From: Tunturiibacter gelidiferens
GTDB taxonomy: Bacteria > Acidobacteriota > Terriglobia > Terriglobales > Acidobacteriaceae
DNA: 64,000 bases
Assembly: GCF_014201335.1 (NCBI RefSeq)
Contig: NZ_JACHEB010000003.1
Span: forward strand, 496,001-560,000
Reading direction: 5' to 3'
Shown here: positions 43,970-52,564 of the stretch, in pieces
Layout: each line of letters opens with the position of its first letter
Position numbering within the stretch: the first letter of the stretch is position 1
Notes under the pieces: generated by a model
Seen by the model: only the letters and a program-made list of their open reading frames with translations
Told to the model about the DNA's origin: nothing
Database searches by the model: none
Translations under genes and position numbers: made by a program

Positions 43970-44608
43970 ATGCGCAGCCTTTTCGGCAGTAGCGAGAGTA
44001 CAAGCAGTCCACGAGGCGGCGACACCGGTCGCATTCCTCGGCATTCCAGTGGATGGAAAGAGTTGATGAAGCACCTGCAGACGCAGGATTCACTACGCAT
44101 CCTCGACATTGGACCCACTTCGTCCACCAACATCAACTACATCACCAGCCTCGGGCACAGCATCTACATGGCGAGCGTCGTCGACGAAGCGTCGAAACCG
44201 GAATGGCTCACTCCCGCCAAAGACGGCGAGCCACCCAGCTTCGATGTCGATCGATTTCTTGAGAGCAATCTCAACTTTTCCGGCCGCGTATTCGACGTCG
44301 TCATCTTCTGGGACACAGCAGATTATCTTCCGGAGCCTCTCATTGCGCCCGTACTGTCCCGTATCCACAAGGTGCTTCAACCTGGCGGTCTTATGCTTGC
44401 TTTCTTCCACCAGACAAGCAGTCCGGAGACATACTTCTGTCGATATCATCTGACCGATACCGACGTAGTGGAGATGCAGCGTGCGGGGAACTACCCATTG
44501 CTCAACGTCTTCAATAATCGCAAGATTGAAAACCTGCTCAGTGAGTTTAGTAACTTTCGATTCTTTCTCGCAAAAGACAGCCTTCGCGAGGTCATTATCA
44601 CTCGATAA
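43970..44608 (+). CDS. Methyltransferase-like protein following bactofilin
   Basis: 212 residues from ATG 43970 (MRSLFGSSEST), with AAAGGGA upstream. The N-terminal 35 residues are Ser/Gly/Arg-rich and probably disordered. The remainder resembles a class I SAM methyltransferase: SAM motif LRILDIGPTSSTNINYI (the usual GxGxG is reduced to GPTSSTN), then FDVVIFWDTADYLPEPLI and VLQPGGLMLAFFHQ. The weakened motif I may mean it no longer binds SAM or binds another ligand. The last part (FNNRKIENLLSEF) is standard for the fold. Pairing with a bactofilin suggests a role at the filament. The function is otherwise unknown. Confidence 0.7.
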   Translation: MRSLFGSSESTSSPRGGDTGRIPRHSSGWKELMKHLQTQDSLRILDIGPTSSTNINYITSLGHSIYMASVVDEASKPEWLTPAKDGEPPSFDVDRFLESNLNFSGRVFDVVIFWDTADYLPEPLIAPVLSRIHKVLQPGGLMLAFFHQTSSPETYFCRYHLTDTDVVEMQRAGNYPLLNVFNNRKIENLLSEFSNFRFFLAKDSLREVIITR

Positions 44609-44660
44609 GGATACGGCTACTTGCCGGTCTTTGGCCGGACGTTAGTTAGTGCGGAGAAGA

Positions 44661-44695
44661 GAAGGCGCCTCAATTCGAGGCGCCTTCGCTTTTTC
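44661..44695 (+). terminator. Intrinsic terminator after the methyltransferase-like gene
   Basis: An 11-bp stem (GAAGGCGCCTC with GAGGCGCCTTC) and an AATTC loop are followed by GCTTTTTC. It lies close to the 3' end of the convergent AT-hook gene, so it may serve both, although the opposite T-run is not clear. Confidence 0.85.
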
Positions 44696-44715
44696 AAGGA
44701 GCAATTCTTACGGAG

Positions 44716-44976
44716 CTATCCCTTCGAATTCTGCTTCCGGCGCTCGGCCCAGCGCTTCTTCATCGCATCGGCGATTCGTTTGCGGCCCTCAGGGCTCAAT
44801 TTGCGTTTGCGAGGGGTCGTAGCTGCTGATGCAGCGGCAGCGGCATTCTTGCTCCCTTTGGGACGGCCAGGCCCGATGCGCTTAGTTGTTGCCGTCGTTC
44901 CGGCCAATAACGCACGTGCCTGCTGTAGCTTTGCTATCTGGCCATCAATCTCGGCAATGATACGGCTAACTTCCAC
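44716..44976 (-). CDS. Small basic AT-hook-like protein
   Basis: An 86-residue protein with three parts: an N-terminal predicted coiled coil (MEVSRIIAEIDGQIAKLQQARALLAG), a central GRPKGSKN, which matches the RGRP-type AT-hook core, and an Ala-rich linker. It ends in a strongly basic helix (LSPEGRKRIADAMKKRWAERRK). This suggests a small DNA-binding or nucleoid-associated protein. Comparable short proteins with GRPKGSK and a SPEGRxRIAxAxKxRW tail occur in many soil bacteria without a known role. The start has a good upstream site (GGAGGT). Confidence 0.75.
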   Translation of the reverse strand: MEVSRIIAEIDGQIAKLQQARALLAGTTATTKRIGPGRPKGSKNAAAAASAATTPRKRKLSPEGRKRIADAMKKRWAERRKQNSKG

Positions 44977-45101
44977 GTGTTACCTCCAATGGCATTGGTA
45001 GATCGACTTACTCGGGGATACTCTGCCGACCGATTCTTATTGCCACCTCATGACAATACATAAGTAGCTAAGATGATGCAAACAATAAGTAACTCGTCCG
45101 T

Positions 45102-47501
45102 CTATTTAGTTTTGACGGTGTTAGCTTCATGGTCGTCGGTTCTATGTGCCGTTTTCGAAGCGCGAATCGCATACCCAGGTCCTGCTTCATCCAGCTCCTC
45201 GTGCCGCGCCCCCCCGAGGCCACGACGGTGATGAGACTCATCGATGCACCTTTGCAGATCTTTCAGCGTTCCTTGTTTGTCTCGTGCAAACTCAGTCGCC
45301 ATGCGGGTCAGCGCGTAGGTAAGGATGTCACTGTGATGCAGGTCCTCCATATCCGGCGCACGCCGAATATTAAGCCAGAGACGATGCACCAGCTGTACTT
45401 CGTGCGGTTCGATGGTAGGTGCGTGCGGCCCGATGTGGAAGCTAAGTGACTCGCCATCCGGTTTGATGACATAAAAAGTAAATTGCCGCTTCGGCTCAGG
45501 GAGTGCCTCCCATGCCTGACCAACATGGTAGGCCTGCTCCTCAGCTGTAAGTTTGGTCGAGAGTCCAGAGACCACGGCCGCTGCATCCAGTGAGTTAGCC
45601 GTCTGCACCAGCGCCGAAAAGATATCTCCGGCAGGAACTACCAGCAGAGAGATATGCTTCCCGAAGCTTTCAGCTACCGAAACAGCTTTGGTAAACAGCA
45701 TCTGTTCATGCTCGCTGAATAACTGCTCCGACGCATCGACATACTCCGGTCCTCCGGCACCCATCATTCGGGCAGCCAGCACCACCAGGTCTTGATCGTC
45801 CGTATTTGTATGCGTCAAAGCCCACTTCAGAGCGAAAGGCGCGGCCGAATCGCGCATCGTCACCACTACCGCACCCGGTCGAATGTCAAGCGCTTCACGA
45901 CCCACGTTATCCTGGTGCTCGAGCTGAAAATGCTCTTTCATCTGCAGCGTAGTCAGATCGTGGCGACGCTTGTTATCTCTCTCCGAGAGAGAAAAAATGA
46001 CAAAGAATGCAGCAGCAAAAATAACTCCACTTACCGTAGCAACCGATTTCGTAAATAAATTAACAATTGCAGTCGTAAGCAGAACCAGGAAGACACAAAG
46101 TAGTCCCAGAGGGATTTCTGTCTTTCCGATTCGAATATTCAGGGGCACCTTCCAGCCACGTTCACCCTTGTACTTCCAGCGCAGCACAAGCATCGCAAGG
46201 GCGTTGAAGGTAAAGCTCCAGATCACGCCAAACGCGTAGGCTTCGCCCAACATGATGACGTTGCCTCGAGTCACAAAGATCGTGAACATCTGCAGTCCGG
46301 CAACCAGGTTGACGATGCGGAAGCTGGTTCCATATTTGCGCTGTGGCTTGCGAAACCAATCTGACAGCACCCCATCCTCGGCCACGCGCATCAGAACGCC
46401 AGTCGAACCGACGATTGCGGTATTCACCGCTCCACCAAGAATCAGAAACCCGACGATAACCACAAAGACACGGAAGCAGATCCGCACTGCCAGCGGACCC
46501 ACCATGAACATTGCCATCCCGGCGATCAAATTGTCGCGATACACCGGCACCCGCACGGCGTCGGGAATCAACATCACCGCCAGCAACGTGCCAATGCCGG
46601 TAAAGATGAAGCTGTAGATCGCAATTACAATCGCTGCACGCTTCAGGTTCTTCAGCTTCGGATGTTCGATCTCGCGGTTCACCTGCGCCAGGGATTCCTC
46701 ACCGCTCATTGCAAGCACGGAGTGCCCGAACGCCATCAGTACGCCGAACAAACCCAGCGTCCGCATAAATCCTGTGTGCTTCAGAAATCCAAGAGCGTCC
46801 GCACTGAAGTGAAGGTTGTCAGGAGTCGGCCAAGGCGGTAGATGCGCCCCGACATGGATCGCAGAAAATACTCCCCACGAAAGCAGGATCACAACCATCA
46901 CGGTCGTGATCTTCATCACCTTTAGAGCCTTATCGCTGGACTCTTCAATCCCTTTAGTGTTCTGCCACCAGAAGTAGGTAGTGACCAGCGCGGCAATCGC
47001 AGCAGAAGTTCCATTAACCGGCAACTGCCGAGCCGATCCGCTCGAATGCAGCACCAGCCTGCTGGCCCAGTGATGCGTCGCACAAAGCCGGAGCAGCTCG
47101 TTCAGCAGACCCACAATGTACTGCCCGGCCGAGACGCCCGAGATTGGCCCTGTCAGAATGTAGTCGAACATCAGCGCCGAGACGCTCAGCTTCGCAAAAG
47201 TCCCGCCCAGCGCCTCTTTCACAATCCGGTAGACGCCGCCCCGCGTGAACATGCTGCAACTCTCTACATAAACCGCGCGCACCGCAAAACTGAACAGCAT
47301 CACGCCGAGAATGAACCACGGCGCAGCCTTCCCCACCGCCTCTTCCGCGATGCCGCCTGCGTAAAACGCCGAAGACCCCAGGTCGTTCAGCACAATTGCA
47401 GCAGCCCGCCAGAACGAAATAAAGGTGAGCATGACCGACGACGCCACCACCAGGCGGACGCGGTTCGATTGTGGCTTATTGATAGTTTGTTTAGATCCCA
47501 T
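45102..47501 (-). CDS. APC-superfamily permease with a C-terminal universal-stress-like domain
   Basis: Large inner-membrane transporter of 799 residues. About 12 helices occupy residues 15-505, with APC motifs GVYRIVKEALGGTFAKLS and SGEESLAQVNREIEHPKLKNLKR (the intracellular gate after helix six). The tail of about 290 residues is soluble: from about 537, GAVVVTMRDSAAPFALKWALTHTNTDDQDLVVLAARMM resembles the first half of a universal stress protein fold, followed by ISLLVVPAGDIFSALVQTANSLDAAAVVSGLS, the ATP/ligand half. The tail ends with a charged helix region. Such APC-USP fusions exist in several phyla and may respond to nucleotides. The substrate is unknown. No partner gene is adjacent. 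Confidence 0.82.
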   Translation of the reverse strand: MGSKQTINKPQSNRVRLVVASSVMLTFISFWRAAAIVLNDLGSSAFYAGGIAEEAVGKAAPWFILGVMLFSFAVRAVYVESCSMFTRGGVYRIVKEALGGTFAKLSVSALMFDYILTGPISGVSAGQYIVGLLNELLRLCATHHWASRLVLHSSGSARQLPVNGTSAAIAALVTTYFWWQNTKGIEESSDKALKVMKITTVMVVILLSWGVFSAIHVGAHLPPWPTPDNLHFSADALGFLKHTGFMRTLGLFGVLMAFGHSVLAMSGEESLAQVNREIEHPKLKNLKRAAIVIAIYSFIFTGIGTLLAVMLIPDAVRVPVYRDNLIAGMAMFMVGPLAVRICFRVFVVIVGFLILGGAVNTAIVGSTGVLMRVAEDGVLSDWFRKPQRKYGTSFRIVNLVAGLQMFTIFVTRGNVIMLGEAYAFGVIWSFTFNALAMLVLRWKYKGERGWKVPLNIRIGKTEIPLGLLCVFLVLLTTAIVNLFTKSVATVSGVIFAAAFFVIFSLSERDNKRRHDLTTLQMKEHFQLEHQDNVGREALDIRPGAVVVTMRDSAAPFALKWALTHTNTDDQDLVVLAARMMGAGGPEYVDASEQLFSEHEQMLFTKAVSVAESFGKHISLLVVPAGDIFSALVQTANSLDAAAVVSGLSTKLTAEEQAYHVGQAWEALPEPKRQFTFYVIKPDGESLSFHIGPHAPTIEPHEVQLVHRLWLNIRRAPDMEDLHHSDILTYALTRMATEFARDKQGTLKDLQRCIDESHHRRGLGGARHEELDEAGPGYAIRASKTAHRTDDHEANTVKTK

Positions 47502-47644
47502 TATGGTTTGCTGTTTGATAACGCGAACAGCCAGCGATACTGAATAACTTCAGCACGTGCGACCGCCACTCCCCAACCTCAAGTGGAACACTGCCAACAC
47601 CCACCGGCAAGAGCAGAGTATGATCCTGCTTCCGCCGTTGACAG

Positions 47645-47776
47645 CTATTCTTCATCCCCCAGCAACTCCTTCAAATCTTCTGCAAAACTCACCACAATCA
47701 CGACTGCAGACCCCGCCATCCCGATGAAGAACAGCGGAACAACGATCTTTGCAACGAGATGAATGACAAAATCCAT
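47645..47776 (-). CDS. Small 43-residue membrane protein
   Basis: Reads MDFVIHLVAKIVVPLFFIGM and then a further hydrophobic stretch with an acidic tail (EDLKELLGDEE). There is one helix of about 30 residues or two short ones. It lies between the APC-USP permease and lnt, reading away from lnt. GGAT lies a few bases before the ATG. Good codon usage, a clear membrane segment with charged ends and a position with few alternatives support it as a real small gene. The function is unknown; apparent homologues occur as short proteins in related genomes, but this was not searched. Confidence 0.6.
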   Translation of the reverse strand: MDFVIHLVAKIVVPLFFIGMAGSAVVIVVSFAEDLKELLGDEE

Positions 47777-47850
47777 GCGCATCCATTGTATCTCTCAAAC
47801 AGCTGAAAACTAACTGGAAATTGTCACCTCAATGTTAGACTTCAGACGCG

Positions 47851-49506
47851 ATGCGACTTATCCCCCTGCGACTTTGGGCCATGGCTGTGCTCTCGGGCGT
47901 CCTCCAGGTTTTACCCTTCCCAATCGCGGGCCCAGTGCCAGTCTGGCGAACCACCTTTTGTTGGATCGCACTACTACCCCTGATCTGGGCCATTCTCGCT
48001 AACGACAAGAACGACAACCCACTTACCCTCCGCCAGGCAGCAGCCATAGGCTATCTCTGCGGCTTCGTCTGGTACATGGGCAACTGTTACTGGATCTACC
48101 AGACCATGTATCTCTACGGCGGCCTTGCCAAGCCTATTGCCGCCGGCATTCTCATCCTCTTTTGTCTATACCTCGGCCTTTATTACGCTCTCTTTAGTAC
48201 GTTGCTCGCCGCCTATCGAAGCCGCTTCGGCCGTCAGGCCGCATTGATATTCGTACCCTTCGCATGGGTGGCCGTAGAACTCGCCCGTGCCCGTATCACC
48301 GGTCTCCCTTGGGATATTCTCGGCATCGCTCAAGTTGATAACCCGATGTTGATCCACCTCGCGCCCATTACAGGAGCCTACGGCCTCTCTTTCGTCATCG
48401 CGGCGGTCAACGCTCTATGGCTCCTTCGCATCCGCCTCCGCGAGCGCCGCTACACCCGGCCTCTGCTCACCACGGCCGGAGTCATCATCGTCGTTGTCTA
48501 CATCATCGGGCTTCGCCTCATCGCAAACCCAAAGCCGTCGCCCACCACCGCAACAGCCACCCTCGTACAGGAGAATCTCGAGGTAGGAGCCGCCAACACC
48601 GGCCCGCAGCCGACAACCCAGCAGTTCCTTGACTCTTTCTCCTACCTCAGCCACTACCCCTCAAAGAAATTTCTTCTGGGAACGCCCGAACTCCCCGGCA
48701 CTCAGACGGTCTATCTCCTCCGTCCCCGCGCTGATGAAACCGACGACACCATTCCCGCCGCCACCAATCTAATCGTCTGGCCAGAATCTCCAGCGCCCTT
48801 TGAAGACATCGACCCGCAGTTTCGCTCTGCAATGTCGGCTCTGGCACGATCAGCGCAAGCTCCCATCATCGTCGGCAACATCGGCTTCGAACCAAATCCC
48901 GCGAACAAATCCGGCTACACGCCCTACAATCGCGCTTCCTTCATCGATCCCGACGGCGCCTTCGTCGGCCACTACGATAAGATGCACCTCGTCCCCTTCG
49001 GCGAGTACGTTCCCTTCAAAGAGTTCTTCTTCTTCGCCAAAAATCTGCTCAACGAAGTAGGCAGCTTCGAGCCCGGTGCACACCGCACCGTCTTCTCTAC
49101 CGGCGGCCATACCTACGGCGTCTTCATCTGCTACGAATCCATCTTCGGCGACGAGATTCGCCATCTCACCCAGCAGGGAGCAGACGTCCTCATCAACATC
49201 TCCAACGATGGCTGGTACGGCAACACCAGTGCCGCATGGCAACACCTCAACATGGTTCGCATGCGCGCCATCGAAAACCATCGCTGGATCCTCCGCGCCA
49301 CCAACACCGGAGTCACCGCGGCCGTCAACCCCTACGGCCGAGTCGTATCCGCCTTGCCGCGCCATCTGCGATCCAGCCTCCGCGTCCACTTCGGCTATGA
49401 GCACGACCTCACCTTCTATGCCGCTCATGGCGATCTCTTCGCTTACGCCTGCGCTCTTGTCACCGCTTTCGGCTTAGCCTTCAGCCTTAAATCGAAATTC
49501 ACGTAA
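47851..49506 (+). CDS. lnt: Apolipoprotein N-acyltransferase
   Basis: Adds the third acyl chain to lipoproteins in the inner membrane, after Lgt and LspA. The 551-residue protein has an N-terminal set of about six helices and a C-terminal nitrilase-like domain. The catalytic triad is visible: Glu in NLIVWPESPAPFE, Lys in YDKMHLVPFGEYVPF and Cys in YGVFICYESIFG. The next string, GWYGNTSAAWQHLNMVRMRAIENHRWILRATNTGV, is diagnostic for Lnt. The last helix is present. It is followed after 10 bases by prfB, so the two may share a transcript, and the lipoprotein genes in this window are likely among its clients. Confidence 0.96.
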   Translation: MRLIPLRLWAMAVLSGVLQVLPFPIAGPVPVWRTTFCWIALLPLIWAILANDKNDNPLTLRQAAAIGYLCGFVWYMGNCYWIYQTMYLYGGLAKPIAAGILILFCLYLGLYYALFSTLLAAYRSRFGRQAALIFVPFAWVAVELARARITGLPWDILGIAQVDNPMLIHLAPITGAYGLSFVIAAVNALWLLRIRLRERRYTRPLLTTAGVIIVVVYIIGLRLIANPKPSPTTATATLVQENLEVGAANTGPQPTTQQFLDSFSYLSHYPSKKFLLGTPELPGTQTVYLLRPRADETDDTIPAATNLIVWPESPAPFEDIDPQFRSAMSALARSAQAPIIVGNIGFEPNPANKSGYTPYNRASFIDPDGAFVGHYDKMHLVPFGEYVPFKEFFFFAKNLLNEVGSFEPGAHRTVFSTGGHTYGVFICYESIFGDEIRHLTQQGADVLINISNDGWYGNTSAAWQHLNMVRMRAIENHRWILRATNTGVTAAVNPYGRVVSALPRHLRSSLRVHFGYEHDLTFYAAHGDLFAYACALVTAFGLAFSLKSKFT

Positions 49507-49516
49507 ACTAGAGATC

Positions 49517-50651
49517 ATGCTTAGCGATCTCGAATACTCCTACTCCCCGGTCCGCGACAAAGTGCGCGATCTGCGGGAGTATCTTTGACTCGGCCCGACT
49601 CCGCCGCGAACTCGCCGTCATTGAAGAAAAAATAGCCGATCCCACTCTCTGGGCCGACGCCTCGCGTTCGCAACCGCTCATGCGGGAACGTAAGCGCATC
49701 GAAACCCTTCTCGCCGACGACGCCGAACTCGCTCGCCGCTCCGACGACATCGAAGCCTACTTCGAACTCGCTCGCGAAGGCGAAAACACCGAGCCCGACC
49801 TCGTCCGTGAGATTCCCGCGTTAGTCGATTTCTCTGAAAAGCTCGAATCCAAGACCATGCTCTCCGGCGAAACCGATCCGCTCAATGCGATCGTCACCGT
49901 ACATCCGGGCGCCGGTGGAACCGAGTCCCAGGACTGGGCCGAGATGCTCATGCGCATGTATATCCGCTGGGGCGAGCGCCAGAGCTTCAAGGTTGAGATC
50001 AACGAAGTTCAGGATGGAGACGAGGCCGGCATTAAATCCGCCACCTTCACCATCTCCGGCGACTTCGCCTTCGGCCTTCTCTCCGGCGAAACCGGCGTTC
50101 ATCGCCTCGTCCGCATCTCGCCCTTCGACTCCGCCAAGCGCCGCCACACCAGCTTTGCCAGCGTCTTTGTCTCGCCCGAGATCGACGACACCATCGTCAT
50201 CGACATCAAGACGGAAGACCTCCGCATCGACACCTATCGCTCCGGGGGCAAAGGCGGCCAGCACGTCAACACCACCGACTCTGCCGTTCGCATCACCCAC
50301 ATCCCCACAGGCCTCGTCACTGGTTGCCAAAACGAGCGCTCCCAGCACAAAAATAAAGAGCGAGCCATGAAGATGATGCGCTCGAAGCTCTACGAGTACG
50401 AGCTCGATAAAAAGAAAGCCACGGCCCGCAAGCTTGAAGACTCCAAACTCGACATAAAATTCGGCTCGCAGATTCGCAGCTACGTCTTGCAGCCCTATCG
50501 CATGGCGAAAGACCTCCGCACCCGCGTCGAAGTCGGCGATGTCGACAGAGTCCTCGACGGGGACCTCGAGCCCTTCATCCGCGGCTATCTCCGCATGCGT
50601 CGCGAAGGCAACTTTCCAGCAGAGGCCGTGGAGGATGACGACGTCGCATGA
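49517..50651 (+). CDS. prfB: Peptide chain release factor 2, with programmed +1 frameshift
   Basis: Terminates translation at UGA and UAA. The reading frame begins at ATG 49517, and 23 codons later meets TGA at 49586-49588 in the context CTT-TGA-C, preceded by the SD-like GGGAG at the right distance (three bases before CTT). This is the classic autoregulatory frameshift, as RF2 shortage allows slippage into the +1 frame, which continues from 49587 to 50651. The spliced product is 377 residues. The anticodon-like SPF motif is in RISPFDSAKRR and the catalytic GGQ is in SGGKGGQHVNTTDSAV. All parts are normal, so the internal stop is functional and not a mutation. Confidence 0.97.
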
Positions 50652-50759
50652 CATCTGTCACTCCATAGCGTGACAAGCAGCACTATTGCAGCAGGAAGGG
50701 ACAAGGGATACTCACTCAAGTTGACGTAAGGCATCCAAAACTTCACCTCGGAGAATCCC

Positions 50760-51509
50760 TTGTTAACCACGGCCTCAAACAAACTCGACTACGGCGTAGA
50801 TGCACCTGCCGTCATGCGCAACTTCTTTCTCATCGGCTCTGCTTTTCTGCTGGTGGCCATCTTCTCTCCTCCCATTCTCCATATCGGCCCCGTCGATTTG
50901 AATGCTCGCAGCTTCTATTGGCCAGCCGGCTTTCTCCTTGCCGAAGGATTTCTCTTCCTCCTTTACGTCAAGGTCGGCAAGTTCCGCCACCGCGATTTCA
51001 TGCTCAGCCTGCACCCATGGCGTGGTGACGAAAACGTCCTCGACGTAGGCTGCGGCCGAGGCCTTCTCCTCGCAGGAGCAGCCAAACGCATCGCCGCTCT
51101 CTCTGGCACCGGGCACGCCACGGGCATCGATGTTTGGTCCAACGTCGACATGGGCGGCAACTCTGCCGTCGCCACCCAACGCAACCTCGGCCTCGAAGGC
51201 ATCTCCGACTACTGCACCCTCCTCAGCCAACCCGCGCAGGAGATGTCCTTCCCCGACGCCACCTTCGACGTAGTCGTCTCCAACCTCTGCATCCACAACA
51301 TCTACGATCAGCCAACCCGCCGCAAAGCCCTGCAGCAGATCGTCCGCGTCCTCAAGCCGGGAGGTGTCGCTTTAATCTCCGATTACAAGCTCACTGAGGA
51401 GTACGCCACAGAGTTTCGTAACGCAGGCCTCGCAGTAGAAAAGAAACGAGGCAGCTTCCTGACGACCTTCCCACCCCTCACTGTCGTCATCGCCCGCAAA
51501 CCAATGTAA
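50760..51509 (+). CDS. Membrane-anchored class I SAM methyltransferase
   Basis: 249 residues from TTG 50760, chosen because GGAGA at 50750-50754 lies five bases upstream; an ATG at 50814 is possible. Two membrane helices (about 19-39 and 50-72) precede the methyltransferase domain. SAM motif I is VLDVGCGRGLLL (about 94-105), followed by HATGIDVW, FDVVVSNLCIHNI and the LKPGGVALISDY strand. The family is the UbiE/Methyltransf_11 type with an N-terminal membrane segment, substrate unknown. It stands alone between prfB and a DinB-like gene. Confidence 0.82.
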   Translation: MLTTASNKLDYGVDAPAVMRNFFLIGSAFLLVAIFSPPILHIGPVDLNARSFYWPAGFLLAEGFLFLLYVKVGKFRHRDFMLSLHPWRGDENVLDVGCGRGLLLAGAAKRIAALSGTGHATGIDVWSNVDMGGNSAVATQRNLGLEGISDYCTLLSQPAQEMSFPDATFDVVVSNLCIHNIYDQPTRRKALQQIVRVLKPGGVALISDYKLTEEYATEFRNAGLAVEKKRGSFLTTFPPLTVVIARKPM

Positions 51510-51560
51510 CCGCTCGGCCTCCGTCGCATCCAACAAGGGAGTACCGGGAGGCATATCGAA

Positions 51561-52094
51561 GTGAGCGGATCCAAACCGACGATCAAGGCAGCTGATTCAA
51601 AACATACGCCAGACGAAAACGAGCCATTGCGCAAGCAGTTGATTGCACTTTTAGACGGCGGCCAGGCTCACGCCACATTCGATGAAGCCGTCCGAGACTT
51701 CCCAGCCCAACACCGCGGCACCGTTCCGCCCAATCTTCCCTACTCCGCCTGGCAGCTCCTAGAGCACCTGCGCATTACTCAGCGCGACATCCTCAACTTC
51801 TCCGCGCCTCCCACCGGCGGCTACCACCCCATTAAATGGCCCGACGACTACTGGCCAAAGTCCCCGCAGCCGCCCGCGACCAACTCCTGGGAGCAGTCGA
51901 TCGCCATCATCGCCTCCGACCTCGATCACTTCAAAACCCTCATCCAAAACCCCAACTCCGATCTCTTCAAACCTTTCCGTTGGGGCGAGGGCCAAAACCT
52001 TCTTCGCGAAGCTCTCCTCGTCGCCGACCACACCGCCTATCACCTCGGCGAACTCGTCGTTCTCCGCCGCGTCCTGGGCGCATGGCACAAGTAA
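51561..52094 (+). CDS. DinB-like four-helix-bundle protein
   Basis: DinB/YfiT-like fold protein, expected to bind a metal and perhaps act as a thiol-dependent transferase. The 177-residue protein starts at GTG 51561. The metal triad of the family is recognisable: His in LLEHLRITQRDIL and the pair in VADHTAYHLGELVVLRRVLG, near the C-terminus. A long disordered head (1-25) precedes the bundle. The substrate cannot be predicted. It is upstream of the CoA-binding protein gene by nine bases, possibly co-transcribed. Confidence 0.82.
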   Translation: MSGSKPTIKAADSKHTPDENEPLRKQLIALLDGGQAHATFDEAVRDFPAQHRGTVPPNLPYSAWQLLEHLRITQRDILNFSAPPTGGYHPIKWPDDYWPKSPQPPATNSWEQSIAIIASDLDHFKTLIQNPNSDLFKPFRWGEGQNLLREALLVADHTAYHLGELVVLRRVLGAWHK

Positions 52095-52103
52095 AGGCAC
52101 ACA

Positions 52104-52526
52104 ATGAATGAACCGGAGGTCATCCGAAGCACTCTAGGCACCACCACACCAGAAAACCCGCGCACCATTGCCGTCATTGGTCTCTCGGAAGACTCCGCCA
52201 AACCCAGCCATTACGTCTCCGCCTATATGCAGCAGCACGACTACAAGATCTACCCCATCAATCCCGCTATCCCTGAGGTCCTCGGCGAAAAATCCTATGC
52301 CTCTCTCTCAGACCTCCCCATCAAGCCGGATATCGGCAATGTCTTCCGCCTGCCGAAGTTCATTCCCGCCATCGTCGACGAGATGATTAAGCTCGGCCTC
52401 CCCAACCTCTGGGTTCAGCAGGGAATCGTCAACCGCGAAGCCGCCGCCCGTGCAGAAGCCGCCGGCATCCACGTAGTCATGGATCACTGCATCATGGTCG
52501 AACACCGTCACTTGACCCCCAGGTGA
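52104..52526 (+). CDS. CoA-binding domain protein (YccU-like)
   Basis: Small cytoplasmic protein of the CoA-binding domain family. The 140-residue protein is a single Rossmann-like fold with TIAVIGLSEDSAKPSHYVSAYM (nucleotide loop), YKIYPINPAIPEVLGEKSYASL, DIGNVFRLPKFIPAIVDEMI and LPNLWVQQGIVNREAAARAEAAGI, ending MDHCIMVEHRH. The conserved Cys in MDHCIM matches the family. The role is unknown; some members bind CoA through this fold and may regulate acyl metabolism. It follows the DinB-like gene closely and precedes the DsbD-like gene by 38 bases. Confidence 0.88.
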   Translation: MNEPEVIRSTLGTTTPENPRTIAVIGLSEDSAKPSHYVSAYMQQHDYKIYPINPAIPEVLGEKSYASLSDLPIKPDIGNVFRLPKFIPAIVDEMIKLGLPNLWVQQGIVNREAAARAEAAGIHVVMDHCIMVEHRHLTPR

Positions 52527-52564
52527 CAGACGCCCCTGTCCCAAGGTCCTACAATTGAGATTGA

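Noticed and set aside
49517..49680. prfB as a pseudogene because of the in-frame TGA
   Set aside because: The stop is the conserved CTT-TGA-C frameshift site with an SD-like element at the proper distance.
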